NCBI GenBank assembly: GCA_012845835.1
Contig: JABAKD010000006.1
Location: 6,998,318-7,062,317 of the forward strand
From: Undaria pinnatifida
Lineage: Eukaryota; Sar; Phaeophyceae; Laminariales; Alariaceae
DNA length: 64,000 nucleotides
Direction: 5' to 3'
The position numbers and the translations under genes are program-made. The notes beneath the pieces are model-generated. The model was not told the origin of the DNA, did not search any database, and worked only from the letters and a program-made list of their open reading frames with translations. Positions within the stretch are counted from its first letter, which is position 1; the number at the start of each line of letters is the position of its first letter. Of this stretch, positions 42,081-54,300 are shown one piece after another.

Positions 42081-42960
42081 GGGAAGGGTCGGTGCATCCC
42101 ACCGCTTTTTTATTCATCTGATCTGTCTGCTGCGTAAACATAGAGAGCTCGCATCGCGCACCCAAGGGACAAGCAGTGGACGGCGCGCACGGAGTAGCAG
42201 CTAGGAGAGGAAGCGAGAGGAACCGCGTGAGCAGGGAAGAGGAGAGAGCGCCGCCGGCCGAATATAGCTAGCTTTTCGGCTTCAGCAGCTTGCTGGCTTC
42301 AATCAAGTGCCAGAGCAGAGAGAGGAGATCGAGCAAAATTTGGTCTTGGGATTCATTCACAGCAGCAGCAGCAGCAGCAGCTTTAGGATCTGTGTGCGTT
42401 TGCGCTAGGACAGAGGAAGGAGAGCTTTAGGTTGTGGTAAGTTGTGGTTCGCGAGGGAGTGCACCGACTACCGCCCACCAGCAAGCCGCTTGCAAGGGTG
42501 GTCTCCCGGGGTAGCCACCTCGACGACGACGTGCCACTTCTACTCGACGCCGACATAAACACGGTGAGAGCCGCAGAGCCCGGAAAAACTCTTGACCAAA
42601 CATAATCGTGCAGAAGGATCGTCCTTGATTTTGTCGGAATCCCAGATTGCTGCATCCGTGGACCAGCTGCCAAGCTGCTACACTGCTGTTGTCACGGCGG
42701 GGCGGGGCGACGCTCGGTGGCTGCGATACCCGAGAGCACGCCGGGCTGGTAGTGCCGGTTAGCTGCGGCTGGGCGGTCGTAGTCGGTCAGTGTTGTTCTT
42801 GATCGCATTCATAGTTTTATCGTCCATTTTTAGCTTCGAGCTTCACTCGGTATGCTACGTGTTTCAAAACAATGATCCGAACGAATGACACGCTTTCTGA
42901 ATGTGCTCTTCCTCTCTTGGAGCGGAATCACCGAGCGAGCACCTACTGGGGCCGACCTTG
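42081..42960. other. GC-richer, low-repeat segment; possible first exon or UTR of an unseen gene
   Basis: Relative to its flanks this segment is GC-rich with little transposon-like sequence, a (CAG)n run at 42361-42381, and a candidate donor ACACGGTGAGAG at about 42558. It may be the 5' part of a transcription unit, but no conserved peptide was recognised on either strand. Confidence 0.25.
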
Positions 42961-45854
42961 CTGGCATTATGCCCCGGCGTTCGCGTGAGTGAATGTGGAT
43001 GATTCTAGAGGGGGGAGAGAGATGGCCAGAGATAAATACAAGAGCTCGGGCATTGCAAAAAAGGCGTCGTTACACATGACAGCAGTAGTTAAGTCGCAAT
43101 AGTGTGTTTTTAGCGACGACTCCTTGCTCCTTGGGTCCTCGCAAAGTTCATGCGCGATGGACTTATCATATAGCGAGATGAATCTAGCCTTGATGAATCT
43201 CCATGGCTTGCTGTCAAGTGCTCTCCATCCCAACACCAACACCAGCACTGCAAGGCACGCATACACACCTATGCAACGCCCGTGTGTGCACGTGCGCGCG
43301 CATTGCCATTGCTCAGCAGGTGCAGCAGTAGTGCCTCTAATGCTGCTGAAAACAAGGGCTATCCATCAAATCACCCCGTTATTTTGCGGTTATTTTGTTA
43401 TTTTACAAACCACTGCTTGATGGTGTTGCGGCAGTCACAATAAAATCATCGTTCTACTACCACATACTTCAAATACGTCAGCTGTGAGTTCAATCGGTTG
43501 AGTAGCGGATACTCAGCTTTTGTTATGTGCGTACTGTACTGCTGTATCGCTCGTGCTGGTACAGCATCGCTCGTGCTTTGGAGTCACTCTCAAACCACCA
43601 CACGGCTACCTACTTGTAGTGTCTGCAGCACAAGTAAATGTGCTGCTGCTGTGAAACCCTCCCTCACACATCACTTATTCGTGCTATTTGTTGTGCTGCA
43701 GACACTGCGCACTATGAAACCCTCGGCAGCTATCAACCAACTTCCAACCAGCTGCTACCAACCAACTTCACCACGCAGGCCGGAACCGGAGTTACCGTGC
43801 CGTAGGCTAGTACGATATCCAGCTCTGTAATCTTGCACTCTGCTCCTGCCATGTCGGCACTGTAGCGGAAATCGGTACTACTCAATCGGCACTAAAGAGG
43901 GACCCCCACTCTGTACGGTAGTATCTTGGGTACCAGGGTTTTGGAATGTCTTGAAAGTTTTTTGTACGGTTGTAAGTTAGCAGACGATTGGTTTTTCGCG
44001 AAATTATTGTAGTATCGGGGATTGTCGTTGTATTTCCATACTTGTTTTTAGTGTCGTAAAAAACGTTGGTACGAAAAAAAGCGTCACTACAACGTCCCCT
44101 CCGATCCGTCGTTGTTTTCGTTCCAAAATCCTTTCCCCCTTCCCCCCCCCCCCTCTATTCTTTCTCAACATGCATCAGTACCTGGTATAGTATGTTTTTC
44201 TTTTTGCTCTTTTAGGAGGAGCGATCGTAGTTTGGCGGACAAAAGGTTGGAGACCATGCCGTTATTGTATATTCACGTTACACAGCAGAATATATGTATA
44301 TCTCCGCAGCGTGTGGTCTGTGCGCGCCCCGGGTGCTTTCGGCATGACCCTCCCTCCGTCGCCGACTCCGCCTGCCGCTTGTTCGGCGATAAGGCTTCGT
44401 ATTCGTCATTAGTTGCCAGCAGCCGGCAGAGATGAGAGGTCGCAGACGGAGGGAGTTTGGCTCATAGACCATTGTACGATAGAAAAAGCCATGATTGGCC
44501 ATGTCAGGTACCAGTATCTATTTCATACCTTGGGGATTAGAGCAGGTTCAGCTCCCATTTACAACAGCTTGTTGGTAATATTACTGGTGGCTTACGTACG
44601 GGGGATACGTCCTGTACGCGGTGAAGGCATATCATACAGCAGGTGTATGCCTAGAGCTGCTGTTGATACGTGCGGTATTTATACGTGCAACTACCGTACA
44701 ACCAGGAGTGAGGTAATACGGTTAATACGCCGCTACCTGGTACAAGAGTTTTCCGGCGCACGACGCGTATTATTCTGCTGCTGTTTAGTGTTGCAGTCTA
44801 CAAATCTACTGCTGTTGTGTACGTACTAAATCATACCAGAGGGTACGCATTAGGAAAGGTACAAAAACGGTATACCCTGTCTTCTCCAAGCCAACGAAAG
44901 GTACACTCTCGGCACAAGTAAGAACCACACACCACGCGCACTTCGATTGGCCAAAAACAGGCCCCCCAAGTGCAGGACCGGCCGGTAAGAAACTTCCTGC
45001 CGTTCGTTGTGGGTCGATTTCAATCTTGACCGCTGTCCCTGATTCACCCGACCCCAAATCTAATCTTAACGCTATTAATAGCGTCAACCCCGACCCTTCG
45101 GGGGCCTCGAGGTCAGCAGGGACAGTTCGCGCGCGCGCGGCTCTGCGTTGTGTTTTGGTGGCGTTTTTCCCGCGGTGTCTGGGCGGCCGAACGGCGAGCC
45201 TCGACCATTCCGATCGTCGACTGGCCAGGAAGTTTTTGCCGAGCAGTCACTTACATTTCGGTCGAATCCCCAAATGACCATCGTACCTGTTTCTGTCCGA
45301 TAATCCACTGTGTATCTCCCACGTACATTGGCGTGCTAGCGAAATACCGACTTTGGGTTGGGTACCTCGCAGGAGTTTTTTGTAGGAAAACATATAATAT
45401 GAGTGCTGAAACCGTCGAATGCCACAATTCAAGGCCAACCCAACATCAGCGTAACGATTAGATTAGGAGTATGTTGTCCTATGATGCCATTTTTTTTTTC
45501 CTGACCTTTTTCTTTGTGGGTTGGTCGGCCTTGTATCATGACTTCCGTCGGTTTCCCGATGTTCGTCGGTTTCAATACTGTTTTTACAAACGCTAGGATG
45601 AAAGCTTCGTGGCACTGCCTGTCTCTTTGGCAGTCCTATAAACCAAGCGTCTGAATCAACGACAGACAACAGGCTCGCAATAGCATGCGACTAAAGGCGC
45701 TCCGCTCGAGTAGGGTGTGACCCGACTCGGATCCACCTACCGACGGGGCTCAACGAAACACCAACCATTGTTTTGCGACCCAACATATGTTGGGAATCGC
45801 CAATACCCTGTTGACCCGTCTACCCAGGTTCTGGCTTTCAATTGTTTTGGACTT
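42961..45854. other. Unassigned 2.9-kb region
   Basis: No supported gene. TACCTGGTA at 44179 and 44734. Short frames lack family features. Confidence 0.35.
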
Positions 45855-46143
45855 AGACACGTGCTACGGTAGAGGTATCACTTGTAGAGGTATGAAGGTA
45901 TACCTTTTTTTGGCTATTTCACTTTCTGAATGACGGTGGCTCCTTAACCCAAAATCGTCGGAAAAAAATAAATAATACGTCATTTTTTTTTTGCGTGATT
46001 CTCGTTGTATACCTAGGCCGTGGGATTTTTTCATCTGGTAGCAGTTATAGTTTTTCTCGAAATCAGCTACTGGGAGAGGTCTTAAGCTCCCATCTTGAGG
46101 AACCCCCGAAAAAACGTGGTGCACCTCTAGCTTAGCACGCTCC
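45855..46143 (-). mobile_element. Family A TIR element
   Basis: The left end is ACACGTGCTACGGTAGAGG and the right end CACCTCTAGCTTAGCACGC. The interior has GGCTCCTTAACCCAAAATCG and TATACCTAGGCCGTGGG. The left end has a small internal duplication of AGAGGTAT. Confidence 0.75.
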
Positions 46144-46151
46144 TCTAGTTA

Positions 46152-46640
46152 TATTAGGCACAGCCCCATGTGAAGCGAATTTTGGGGCCCGTGTTTAGCT
46201 ACCAATAAAGGGCGAGTTGACTGTTGACAAACGCTGCTATATAAGGAGGAAGAATGCGCGCTTTCAGCTGTTTTTGGACTTGCAGTCCAGTAATACTAGG
46301 CACAGCCCCATGTGAAGCGAATTTTGGGTCCATGTTTGGCTACCATTAAAGGACGAGTTGAATCTTGAAAAACGCTGCTATAAGCAAGAAGAATACGCGC
46401 TTTCGCTGTTTTTAGACTCACAGTCTTGCAATACTAGGCATAGCCCCATGTGAAGCGAATTTTGGGGTCCATGTTTGGCTACCAATAAAGGACGAGTTGA
46501 ACCTTAACCCCTTTACAACTGGAAACCCGTTTTTGGGGACAAAATTACTTGGATTTAGTATAGGGAGGGGTTCGGGGGTTCTAAAGGGGTTAACAAACCC
46601 TGCTATCAGTAGGAAGAATGCGCGGCAGTTCACGTATCAC
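46152..46640 (+). repeat. Three tandem units of about 140 bp, the third split by a G MITE
   Basis: Units begin TAGGCACAGCCCCATGTGAA at 46155 and 46297 and TAGGCATAGCC at 46435, each with GCGAATTTTGGG, GGCTACCA and GCTGCTAT...GAAGAA.GCGCG. The third unit carries a family G insertion after GACGAGTTGAACC. Confidence 0.85.
46508..46589 (-). mobile_element. Family G MITE (82 bp) at TTAA inside a tandem unit
   Basis: TTAA at 46504-46507 and 46590-46593. Without the insert the unit reads GTTGAACCTTAACAAACCC, aligned with GTTGAATCTTGAAAAACGC of the neighbouring unit. Confidence 0.85.
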
Positions 46641-47215
46641 TGTGGTGTGGCGCGTGCCAATACAGCTCCTTGTCTGGCGGTTTGGACGCACCCTGCCTCG
46701 GCAGCTAGGGCAGTTTCGGGTGGCCGATCCTGTAACCGTCAGTTTTAGCCTGCATTTCCCTTTAGCAATTGCCCGGCATAGTGGGTTTGCTGGAGAGTAC
46801 ATGGCGTGTGGTATGTGCTTGTATGTATTCGGTGGTTTCGGTTTAAGCCAAAAAAAGTCAAGGGACTCTACGTGTAGTGGGTCTGGGTAACGGGGTTCTT
46901 TGCATATCATCGCCTCTGGTTTGGTTTGGCGCATCTGCGCGTCTGGCACTGTTGGAGCGCGTAAATCGCTTTCTAGTGATTCGTGTGGCGTTTTGTAAGC
47001 GGGGAACTGTGTATTGGCCCATTTTTAGGGACCTGGGGTCCCTTATTGAATGTTGCCAGTTTCATGTGACCGATTATGTGGCCGTAAGTTGTAATCGACA
47101 TTTCTCTGTAGCATTTGCGCGGCATAGTGGGTTTGCTGATGTTCTATTTGCTCTCTTCGGGTGACAGATAGAGATCAAGCAGGTATGGTATTGCAGCAGC
47201 AGGTGTTGTTGCAGC
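46641..47215. other. Unassigned spacer with an internal duplication
   Basis: About 46738-46790 and 47095-47148 share AGTTTTAGCCTGCATTTCCC-like and GCATAGTGGGTTTGCTG sequence, indicating a duplicated block of about 360 bp. No gene recognised. Confidence 0.4.
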
Positions 47216-47221
47216 ATCAAG

Positions 47222-47271
<50 letters not shown>

Positions 47272-47292
47272 GGCGGAGCTCGCAGCAGCAGC
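47216..47292. repeat. (GCT)n microsatellite
   Basis: About 18 GCT units with GTT variants, then a short (CAG)n run. Confidence 0.9.
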
Positions 47293-47504
47293 AGGAAGAG
47301 GGGTTCGTCCACCAGTCAGCACAGAAGCGATTGGACCGGGCAGTTAGTGGAGCATCGTGCGGGTACGAATGGGTGTGTATGCCTCATGGTCGGGATGCAG
47401 CTGGCCCACGGAATCCAGAATGAGAAAAAAAAAGACGTCAGCATGTATGTTTTCGTGCGGTACAACACATAGACCCATTACACCAATAATTGATGGGCCA
47501 GGCC

Positions 47505-47690
47505 GGTTGGCGTCGCATGGCCAAAGCACCTTGTATTCGCAATGCGTGTGTCTCTGCTTCGTAGTTTGTGACCACAGAGCTCGTCTCTCCACGCAGCATC
47601 GGCACGGACACGTGTTGTGCTGGATGAAGACGGGTGGAAACTTCGGTTTAATGTGAAAAACGTTCACACACACCTCCACCCGTTCGTCGT
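47505..47690 (+). repeat. Dispersed repeat J, copy
   Basis: It matches 905-1090: GGCCAAAGCACCTTGTATTC, GTGTTGTGCTGGATG and GGGTGGAAACTTC. Confidence 0.55.
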
Positions 47691-47969
47691 GCGCGCGCGT
47701 TGTGCTCGGTGGTCGGGGCTGAAGTTAGTGGCGTTAGCGCCGAATTCGCACAAAAAAGAAAACGTTTTTCTTTTTCTTTTTCTCGCTCGCTGCTACAAGG
47801 TATGTAGTAGCTGCTGTGCGTTTTGCACTTGTATAGAGTCGGTGGGATGCTCGCTGTTTTAAGCCGTTTGGCAACTGCTGCTGATGCCGTTTTTCTGAGT
47901 TTATATCCCGCGAGGGGCTTTTTTCTTAAAAAAGTTGACGATGCTAAAGTGCGAGAGCGCCAGTTGGCT

Positions 47970-48125
47970 AAATTCGATGCAAATCGAAGACCGCTGGGAA
48001 CGGCGAGCCCTATGCGCGGTAAAATTGAAGGCACGCACGGGGGGGGGGGGAAATGGATGGCACCGGCTGTGACCAGGGTTGTCCAGAAGGCCGTCGAGGG
48101 TCAAAGCTCCCGCGAATTGAGCTGT
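47970..48125 (+). repeat. Short retroposon family S, copy
   Basis: AATTCGATGCAAATCGAAGA, CCCTATGCGCGGTAAAATTG, GCTGTGACCAGGGTTGTCC match the reverse of 53168-53320 and 56334-56500. Confidence 0.6.
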
Positions 48126-48555
48126 ACAGTAAACGTTATGATATAAAAACAGACTGCTGTGCTTATGTTTGGCTGTCAAGGAGGCGGGTATACCTGTTTT
48201 TGGCCGCTAACCTCCCTCGTATATGTTACATCAGGTAGGCAGAGGACGAATTTTTTCGTGCGTGCGCGTACGTATCGGTTTTTATGCTCTTCACCCCCGT
48301 TACCATTAAGTAATTTTTGTTTAGCTACAAGGGACGAAACATTGGGTACGGTCTACCGCAAAATCGCGTCAATTTGGGAAATTAGCGCAATAATTTTCCT
48401 TCGCGGCTTCCCGCAACGCAATGAAATACGATACGATACGCGAATATATATACCACACCACCAGCCGGTCCGAAAAACCGAACGGAGAGAGCGAGTTGTG
48501 ATGTCTCAGCAAATAGCCGGCGTTGCTCCCATGACACTCTTCGTGCAGCGAACGG
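48126..48555. other. Unassigned spacer
   Basis: No gene recognised. Confidence 0.3.
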
Positions 48556-48900
48556 CTTGTCGAGCCTTCTTATCTTCCTGTGTCCTCCTCCCTCCTCTTT
48601 TTTTTCCTGGTATTTTTCCTTCTCGTCCACTTCTGTCCTCCTCTTCCCCTTCCTCCGTCGTTCTCCCCCTATTTTTCTTCCCCCTCCTTTTCGTCCTCCT
48701 CCCCGTCCTCCTCTTCCTCCTCCTCTTCCCCCCTCTCCTCTTCCTCCTTCCTCCTTCCTCCTCCTCCTCCTCCTCCTCCTCCTCCTCCTCCTCCTCTTCC
48801 TCTTTCCTCCTCTTCCTCTTTCTCCTCCTCCTCTTTCTCCTCCTCCTCCTCCTCCTCCCCCTCCGCCTCCTCTTCCTTCTCCTCTTCCTCTTCTTGAGCG
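48556..48900. repeat. (CTC/TCC)n pyrimidine tract
   Basis: About 340 bp almost free of purines on the plus strand, with a pure (CCT)n core at 48756-48796. All long frames here are compositional. Confidence 0.95.
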
Positions 48901-49414
48901 TTTTTCCTCCTCAAGCCTAGCCGGCGGCTGCTGCTGCCAAAGGTGCTACACGTATTCATAGTATATCGTTGTAGAATCATCTCCTGGGGCCCGATAAAGG
49001 CTGACCTTAGCCATTATATACCAGTTTTAGTATGGGGAGCGGTCAGTCAAGGCGTCAAACCACTGCTGTCTCGCAGCACTTTTGGCTGCCCCGCTCACCT
49101 GCGCTACATCGTACCGCCCCGCAATGCTGCTCGGGGCTTCCGCGGACAGACCTCTCAAAAGTAGAATCAAATCCGGGCATTCTTTTTCCACGTGTTTTTG
49201 TGCTCTTTTTTCCTCCCCATTTGTTTCGCGAAATATTTTTACATCAGGTACGTATGATATGATATGTTTATATTGTTTTTGTACATCAGATTATATGAAT
49301 TTTCGGATAGGAAGGGGCAAGGGGCCCTGGCCTTCCCTTGGCCTTACGGAACCGTGTTTTTCATTTTGTATTAATCCCCGACGGAGATGGGGAAAAAAAA
49401 ATACATACGTGGCA

Positions 49415-49585
49415 GGAGGAGGGAGGAAGGGAGGGAGGGGGGGAGGGACGGACAGACGGACGGAGAGAGGGAAAGAGGGAGGGAGAGAGGGCGGGCGGGA
49501 GGAAGGGCGGAAGAGACAGAAAGAGGGGGAGGACGGGGGGGGGGGGGGGGGGGGGGGGGGGGGAGGGGGGGGAGGAGAGAGGGAG
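49415..49585. repeat. (GGGA)n/(G)n purine tract
   Basis: GGAGGGAGG-type units lead to a run of about 26 G at 49536-49563. It borders the following tandem array, and shorter versions (49966-50003, 50384-50425) separate its later units. Confidence 0.9.
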
Positions 49586-50690
49586 CGAGTGCTCAGCAAC
49601 TAACGGAGCAAAACAGCTTTAGCAATCAGCATAGACCTGTTGAAGTTGCGGTCTACCAGGTTCCTTGTTGAGAGCCTGGAGAATGTTCAGCAGCCAACAG
49701 GGCACAATAGCGAGATTTAGCAATCGGCATACACGTATTGAAGTTGCCATATGTAGGGGCGAAAGAAGCCAGGGAAACGGAGGGTCGGAGCCAGCGAGTC
49801 AGCGATGAGCGCTCGAGTCTCCCCCCCTAAAAAAATATGCTTAGTAGGATCCCGGTCGTATTGGGGACGTCAATACCTCGGACGTCCTTATGCGCGTTTG
49901 TAATTACACGGCGCTAAAAAACAGCGACCCCTTTGAGCCGCCTATGCAGGCCAAGTACAGAACCAACGGGGGGAAGGGAGGGGGGGAAGGTGGGAGGGCA
50001 GGAAGAGGAGGCGCTCAGCAGCTAACAGAGCAAAACAGCTTTAGCAATCGGCGTAGTCCTGTTGAAGTTGCTGTCGATGTGTTAGGACCCTGGAGATTGC
50101 TCAGCAGTCAGCCAACAGAGCACAACAGCGAGCTTTAGCAACCCACACAGACGTGTTGAAGTTGCCATGACGGTGTCAGAAGCCTGGGAATGAGGGGGTC
50201 GGAGCCAGTGAGTCAGCGATGAGCGCTCGAATCTTCCCCCCCCTTAGCGAATATGCTACGTAGGATACCGGTGTTTTTGGGACGTCAAGACCTCGGATGT
50301 CATTATGCGAGTTTGTAATTACACAGCTCTAAAAACAGCGACCCCTCTGAGCCGCCTGTGCAGACCATCTAAACAATCAACGGGGGGTGAGGAAGGGAAG
50401 GAGGGAGGGCGGAAGGAGGGGGTGCTCAGCTCTAACAGAAAAAATCAACGTTAGCAATCAGTTTATACTTGTTGAAGTTATTGCAGACGTGCTAGGAGCC
50501 TGGAGAGTGCTCGGCAGCCAGCCAACAGAGCACAATAGCGAGCTGTACGTAGCAATCCGCATAGACATGTTGAAGTTGCTATGGGGGTGTCAAAAGCCAG
50601 GGACTTGGAGGGTGGGCGTTAGCGAGCCGGCGATGTGCGCTCGATTCTACCCCCGTAACTAATATGCTATGAAGGATACCGGTCTTTTGG
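49586..50690 (+). repeat. Tandem array of roughly 410-bp units, about 2.7 copies
   Basis: Unit landmarks CAGCAACTAACGGAGCAAAA (49597), CAGCAGCTAACAGAGCAAAA (50017) and CAGCTCTAACAG (50426) are about 410-420 bp apart. Each unit also has two internal subrepeats (TTAGCAATC..., TGTTGAAGTTGC), then GGAGCCAGTGAGTCAGCGATG and ATTACACGGC. A related fragment occurs at 51285-51310. Confidence 0.85.
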
Positions 50691-51507
50691 GGGGCGTGGA
50701 GATCTCTTACGGTCCATTTCCTTCGAGTTTTGGTGGAGTTCGAGCATCTCTCTTACCACTAAAGCTGGGGGGTGATGGGGATACCATATCCCTGAAACCA
50801 ACGCGCCTACTCAATCAGTCGAAGTCCCAAGCAAAAGCCTTACGAACATCCTTAGAGCTGTTCTTTGGAAATGTCAGGATAACGGCTCGTCCTCATGTCG
50901 CCCTTCACTCTTCCACATCACACCGCTCGGTGGATTACCCGCTCGGCGGATCGGCCCCAGCGGGTTCCTGAAAGACTCTGGTGGCCTGTCCTTGGCTTGA
51001 GCTTCGAAGCAACAGCGTGCGGTTCTGGCGCATTGCCCTCACTTCTTTTCCGTTTCGGGTGCTACTGCTCTTTGCCCCTGTCTTCGAGCCTCTTGTCATC
51101 TCCTCGGTCTGTCACACGGAGTCCCGTCATGCTTGAACTGTTTTTTTTTGTTTTCACCGCTAGGGGTGTATACAAGCCATCTACCCTTACCCACAGTATT
51201 GTGTTTATATGCGCACCCTGATCCCACCCCCTGTGATTTTCGGAGTTAGAACACTACCGTGTCCCGCAGAGGAGAGGGGTGCGAGTTTCCGCTTACACGG
51301 CGCAAAACAAACAAGAAACTTTAAGCGAGCGGCCTATGCCAAAGGCCGAGCAAGGAAATAGATACCTGGCACGAGGATACGGCAGTGTGGAAACAATGAA
51401 TCCTTGTGTGCGTACGGTGTGTGGTTCCAGTATGACGAGATGGGAATTTCGGGGGAAAAACACCCCTAAAACCGAACACTAAAACCGAACCTTAACCCTA
51501 ATCTTGA
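50691..51507. other. Unassigned spacer
   Basis: The frame 50895-51221 (108 codons) has no recognised domain. CCTTAACCCTAATC near 51490 is telomere-like. Confidence 0.3.
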
Positions 51508-51589
51508 ACCCTTTAGAGCCCCCGAACCCCTCCCTATACTAAATCCAAGTAATTTTGTCCCCAAAAACGGGTTTCCAGTTGTAAAGGGG
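51508..51589 (+). mobile_element. Family G MITE (82 bp)
   Basis: Ends ACCCTTTAGAGCCCC and GTTGTAAAGGGG. TTAA follows at 51590-51593; TTGA, a one-base variant, precedes. Confidence 0.75.
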
Positions 51590-51734
51590 TTAAACCCCAA
51601 CCCTAACCCCCGGGCCGACGTGTCCTACGGATTTTTCTGGGAAAAAGATATTTCGACCTGATTAGTGGTCCTGGGTCTGGGTTGCGGTCAGTTAGGGTGG
51701 AAGAACGAGAAAATACAAATAGATGTATTGAGCA

Positions 51735-52175
51735 CGTATGTACTGCTGGCTTCACATTAGACCGTTCTTTCTACCCAACGACACGATCAGTGATCACACT
51801 CAGACTGCTGTGAAACAGATGAGAAGCAAAAAAAGTGCGGAGATAAGTAGATGGGATGATCACGCGCGCGTGTTGTCTTCACGTTGTACCGTTGTTTCCG
51901 CCCCAACGACACCAGCAGTGATCACACGCAGGCGTGTGTCACACAGAAAACTAAAGTGATCGCGAGTTTCCCGGGGAAGGCAGACGAAACTGTCAGCGTA
52001 CCGGGTACGAATAGCAGAGGAAGAACAAGCCAACGAGCAAAACCTACGTGTGTGCGTGCTTCACACTTGAACTGATATTTTCGCCCATCGACGTCCAGCA
52101 CAACCAGTGTAAGTGCCGATGCCTCCTCGAGAGACGACGCCTATGGTCACAACTACACCATCTTACATTCGTGTA
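51735..52175 (-). repeat. Dispersed repeat J, three tandem partial copies
   Basis: GGCTTCACATTAGACCGTTC, TCTTCACGTTGTACCGTTG and GCTTCACACTTGAACTGAT each start a related block about 130-190 bp apart, each followed by an ACGAC or ACGTCCAGCAC motif. Confidence 0.6.
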
Positions 52176-52189
52176 TTTCTCTTGGCGTG

Positions 52190-52305
52190 GGGCGGGGGGG
52201 CAGTGTACTCTGTTTGTGCATGGCGGTAGTCGTATGACCATAAACGCTCGCGTGCCTACGATGCCCGGACGGAGCACGTTGGGTTTTCACCGACCATGCA
52301 GTGTA
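52190..52305 (-). repeat. Dispersed repeat I with poly(C) side, 5'-truncated
   Basis: GGGGCGGGGGGGCAGTGTAC followed by GTAGTCGTATGACCATAAAC and ACGGAGCACGTTGGGTTTTC, the reverse of family I, again next to a C-run. Confidence 0.65.
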
Positions 52306-52869
52306 GCGGGGGGCGGTCAGTCAAAAGGGGTCAACCTGCCGTTTCCTATGCAGCATATTTGCGCTTGAGGCAACCCCCCAAGCAAATACCAGGTATGCTA
52401 CAGGCTGGTTTAAGTAGTAAAACCAAGTTCTCTCCCCCACGAATACCGCTCGTAATATCTAGTCAAAGAGTGAATATTTGGTATCATACTGACCCCCATG
52501 ACCAGTGGAAGAGGGTGACATGGCCAAAAAGAAATCACCGACCTCGGGCTGTTATCTCTAGGAGAGAAACTCGTATCGACCAAGGACAGGCCTTCCTTCA
52601 ATTTTTTTCAAAAATATTCACGCTTTTTCCCGGCGGGGCCGAAAAAAAAAAAAAGCGCCGCATTTTGCACGATCCGGTTGGACGTACTGCAAGGCATGCC
52701 TGTAGATTTTTTTTCGCACAAACGATCGAAGGTCTGACCTGCCTGTGTTGACATTAGGCAGAATCTAGCGAAAAAACAAGATGCTACACTAAAACCAAGT
52801 CATTCGAAGGAAATGACGTATCTTACTCATTTTTACGCACAAACTCCAAATGTCCACACCGTTGTTGAG

Positions 52870-53100
52870 AGATTAAGACCCTGAAATTTTGCATACGTGT
52901 TCTACATGCCCATCCCGAGGCCTGACCCGCGGGTTTTTTCTTCTTTTTTTCGCCGAAAAATATTGGGCTAAGGTGGTACACATTTTCCGAAAAATCTTGA
53001 CTGACGAAAAATCAGGCGACAAGAAAAAAAAAAAACATGAATTAAGGTCTTCGCAAGGGCACATGGAAGACGTGTGCAAAATTTCACGGTCTGAATCGAA
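52870..53100. repeat. Imperfect inverted repeat (foldback), about 230 bp
   Basis: GACCCTGAAATTTTGCATACG with GTGCAAAATTTCACGGTC, and TCTACATGCCCATCC with GGGCACATGGAAGAC, pair around a centre near 52985. Candidate small MITE. Confidence 0.55.
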
Positions 53101-53167
53101 AAAACGGCGTGGACATTCGCCGGGGAATACATTTGGGTTTTTTAACGTGAACCAGCCTGTGTAACAC

Positions 53168-53320
53168 TTTTTTTTTTTTTTTTTCACGCTTCTACTTTCC
53201 AGCTTCTGGACAAGCCGTGGTCGTAGAGGTGTCGTCCCTTCTCCCCCCCGGTTCTTGCCTTCAATTGTTATCGCGCATACGGTTCAGCAATCCCACTGCT
53301 CGTCGATGAACTGATCCCAC
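53168..53320 (-). mobile_element. Short retroposon family S with poly(A) tail, copy
   Basis: On the minus strand it ends in a run of 16 A. GGCTTGTCCAGAAGCTGGAA and GGGATTGCTGAACCGTATG are shared with 56334-56500 at about 90 percent. Confidence 0.7.
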
Positions 53321-53344
53321 GCGGACCTGATCCCACCCGTACCT

Positions 53345-53840
53345 GAGCTGTCAAGAGACGGCACTTTGACCCCTTGACCGACGGCAATTTTCTGATATTT
53401 TACCTTGACTGACGCCAAACTACTAGGTTTTAGTCTGGAGCGATCGGTTTGACACCCTTGACAGGGACGTTTTCCCTTGACTGACCCTCTCTTGACACAT
53501 ATGGTTCTACTCGAAGATGTCAGGAGACGGCTTGACCCCTTGACCGGCGGCAATTTTCTAATAATTTACCTTGAATGACGCCGAACTACTAGGTTTTAAT
53601 GTGGAACGATCGGTTTGACACCCTTGACCGTTGTACGTTTTCCCTTGACTGACCGCCTCTTGACACACCGGTATATGGTGCCAAACAAGATGTCAGGAGA
53701 CGGCACTTTGACCCCTTGACTGACGGCAATTTCCAATAATTTACCTTGATCGACGGCAAACTACTAGGTTTTAGTCTGGAGAGATCGGTTTGACACGCTT
53801 GACCGCTGGACGTTTTCCCTTGACTGACCGTCTCCTGGAT
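53345..53840 (+). repeat. Three tandem TTGAC-rich units of about 170 bp
   Basis: Units start GTCAAGAGACGG (53350), GTCAGGAGACGG (53519) and GTCAGGAGACGG (53692), each with TTTGACCCCTTGACCG, ACTACTAGGTTTTAG and GATCGGTTTGACACCC. A fourth, isolated unit is at 58378-58540. Confidence 0.85.
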
Positions 53841-53929
53841 TATTTGCTCCAAACTGAGCCCGGGTTTGTTGCTAGCCGCTGGCCGGACCCTCTGATCCCA
53901 CGCGGCACGCGGCTTAGTTACGTATCATA

Positions 53930-54300
53930 ATCGGGGTTTCCACCAGCTCGGCGCTAACTCAGAACTAAAACGGGCTTTTCATGAGAATGGCCGTAGCAGA
54001 AACGGGAATAACTCTAAAACTGCCAGGTAGTTTTTTAAGCCGTTAGCCGAAAAAGGGTTTCCATCATGATGGCGTTATTTTTAAACGAGAATAACACTGA
54101 AACTGGCATGTTAGTGCGTTAGCATAAACGGGTTTTCCACCAGAACGGCGTTAGCAAAAATGGGATTAGCGACTAAAATAGTATACTAGAAAATACTCGG
54201 AGTAGTATACTAGCGTTAGCAAAAACGGGGTTTCTAGCAAAACGGGGTTTCCACCAGAACGGCGTTATCGAACACGGGAATAACACTGCGGCTACGATAA
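53930..54300 (+). repeat. Degenerate tandem repeat of AACGGG...CCACCAGAACGGCGTTA units
   Basis: GGTTTTCCACCAGAACGGCG recurs with variants four times at about 60-100 bp intervals, with AATAACACTGAAACTGGC between. Confidence 0.65.

Noticed and set aside
48159-48980. Leu/Pro/Ser-rich frames up to 253 codons and their Glu-rich complements
   Set aside because: They run through the CTC-rich tract; no conserved domain, no exon signals.
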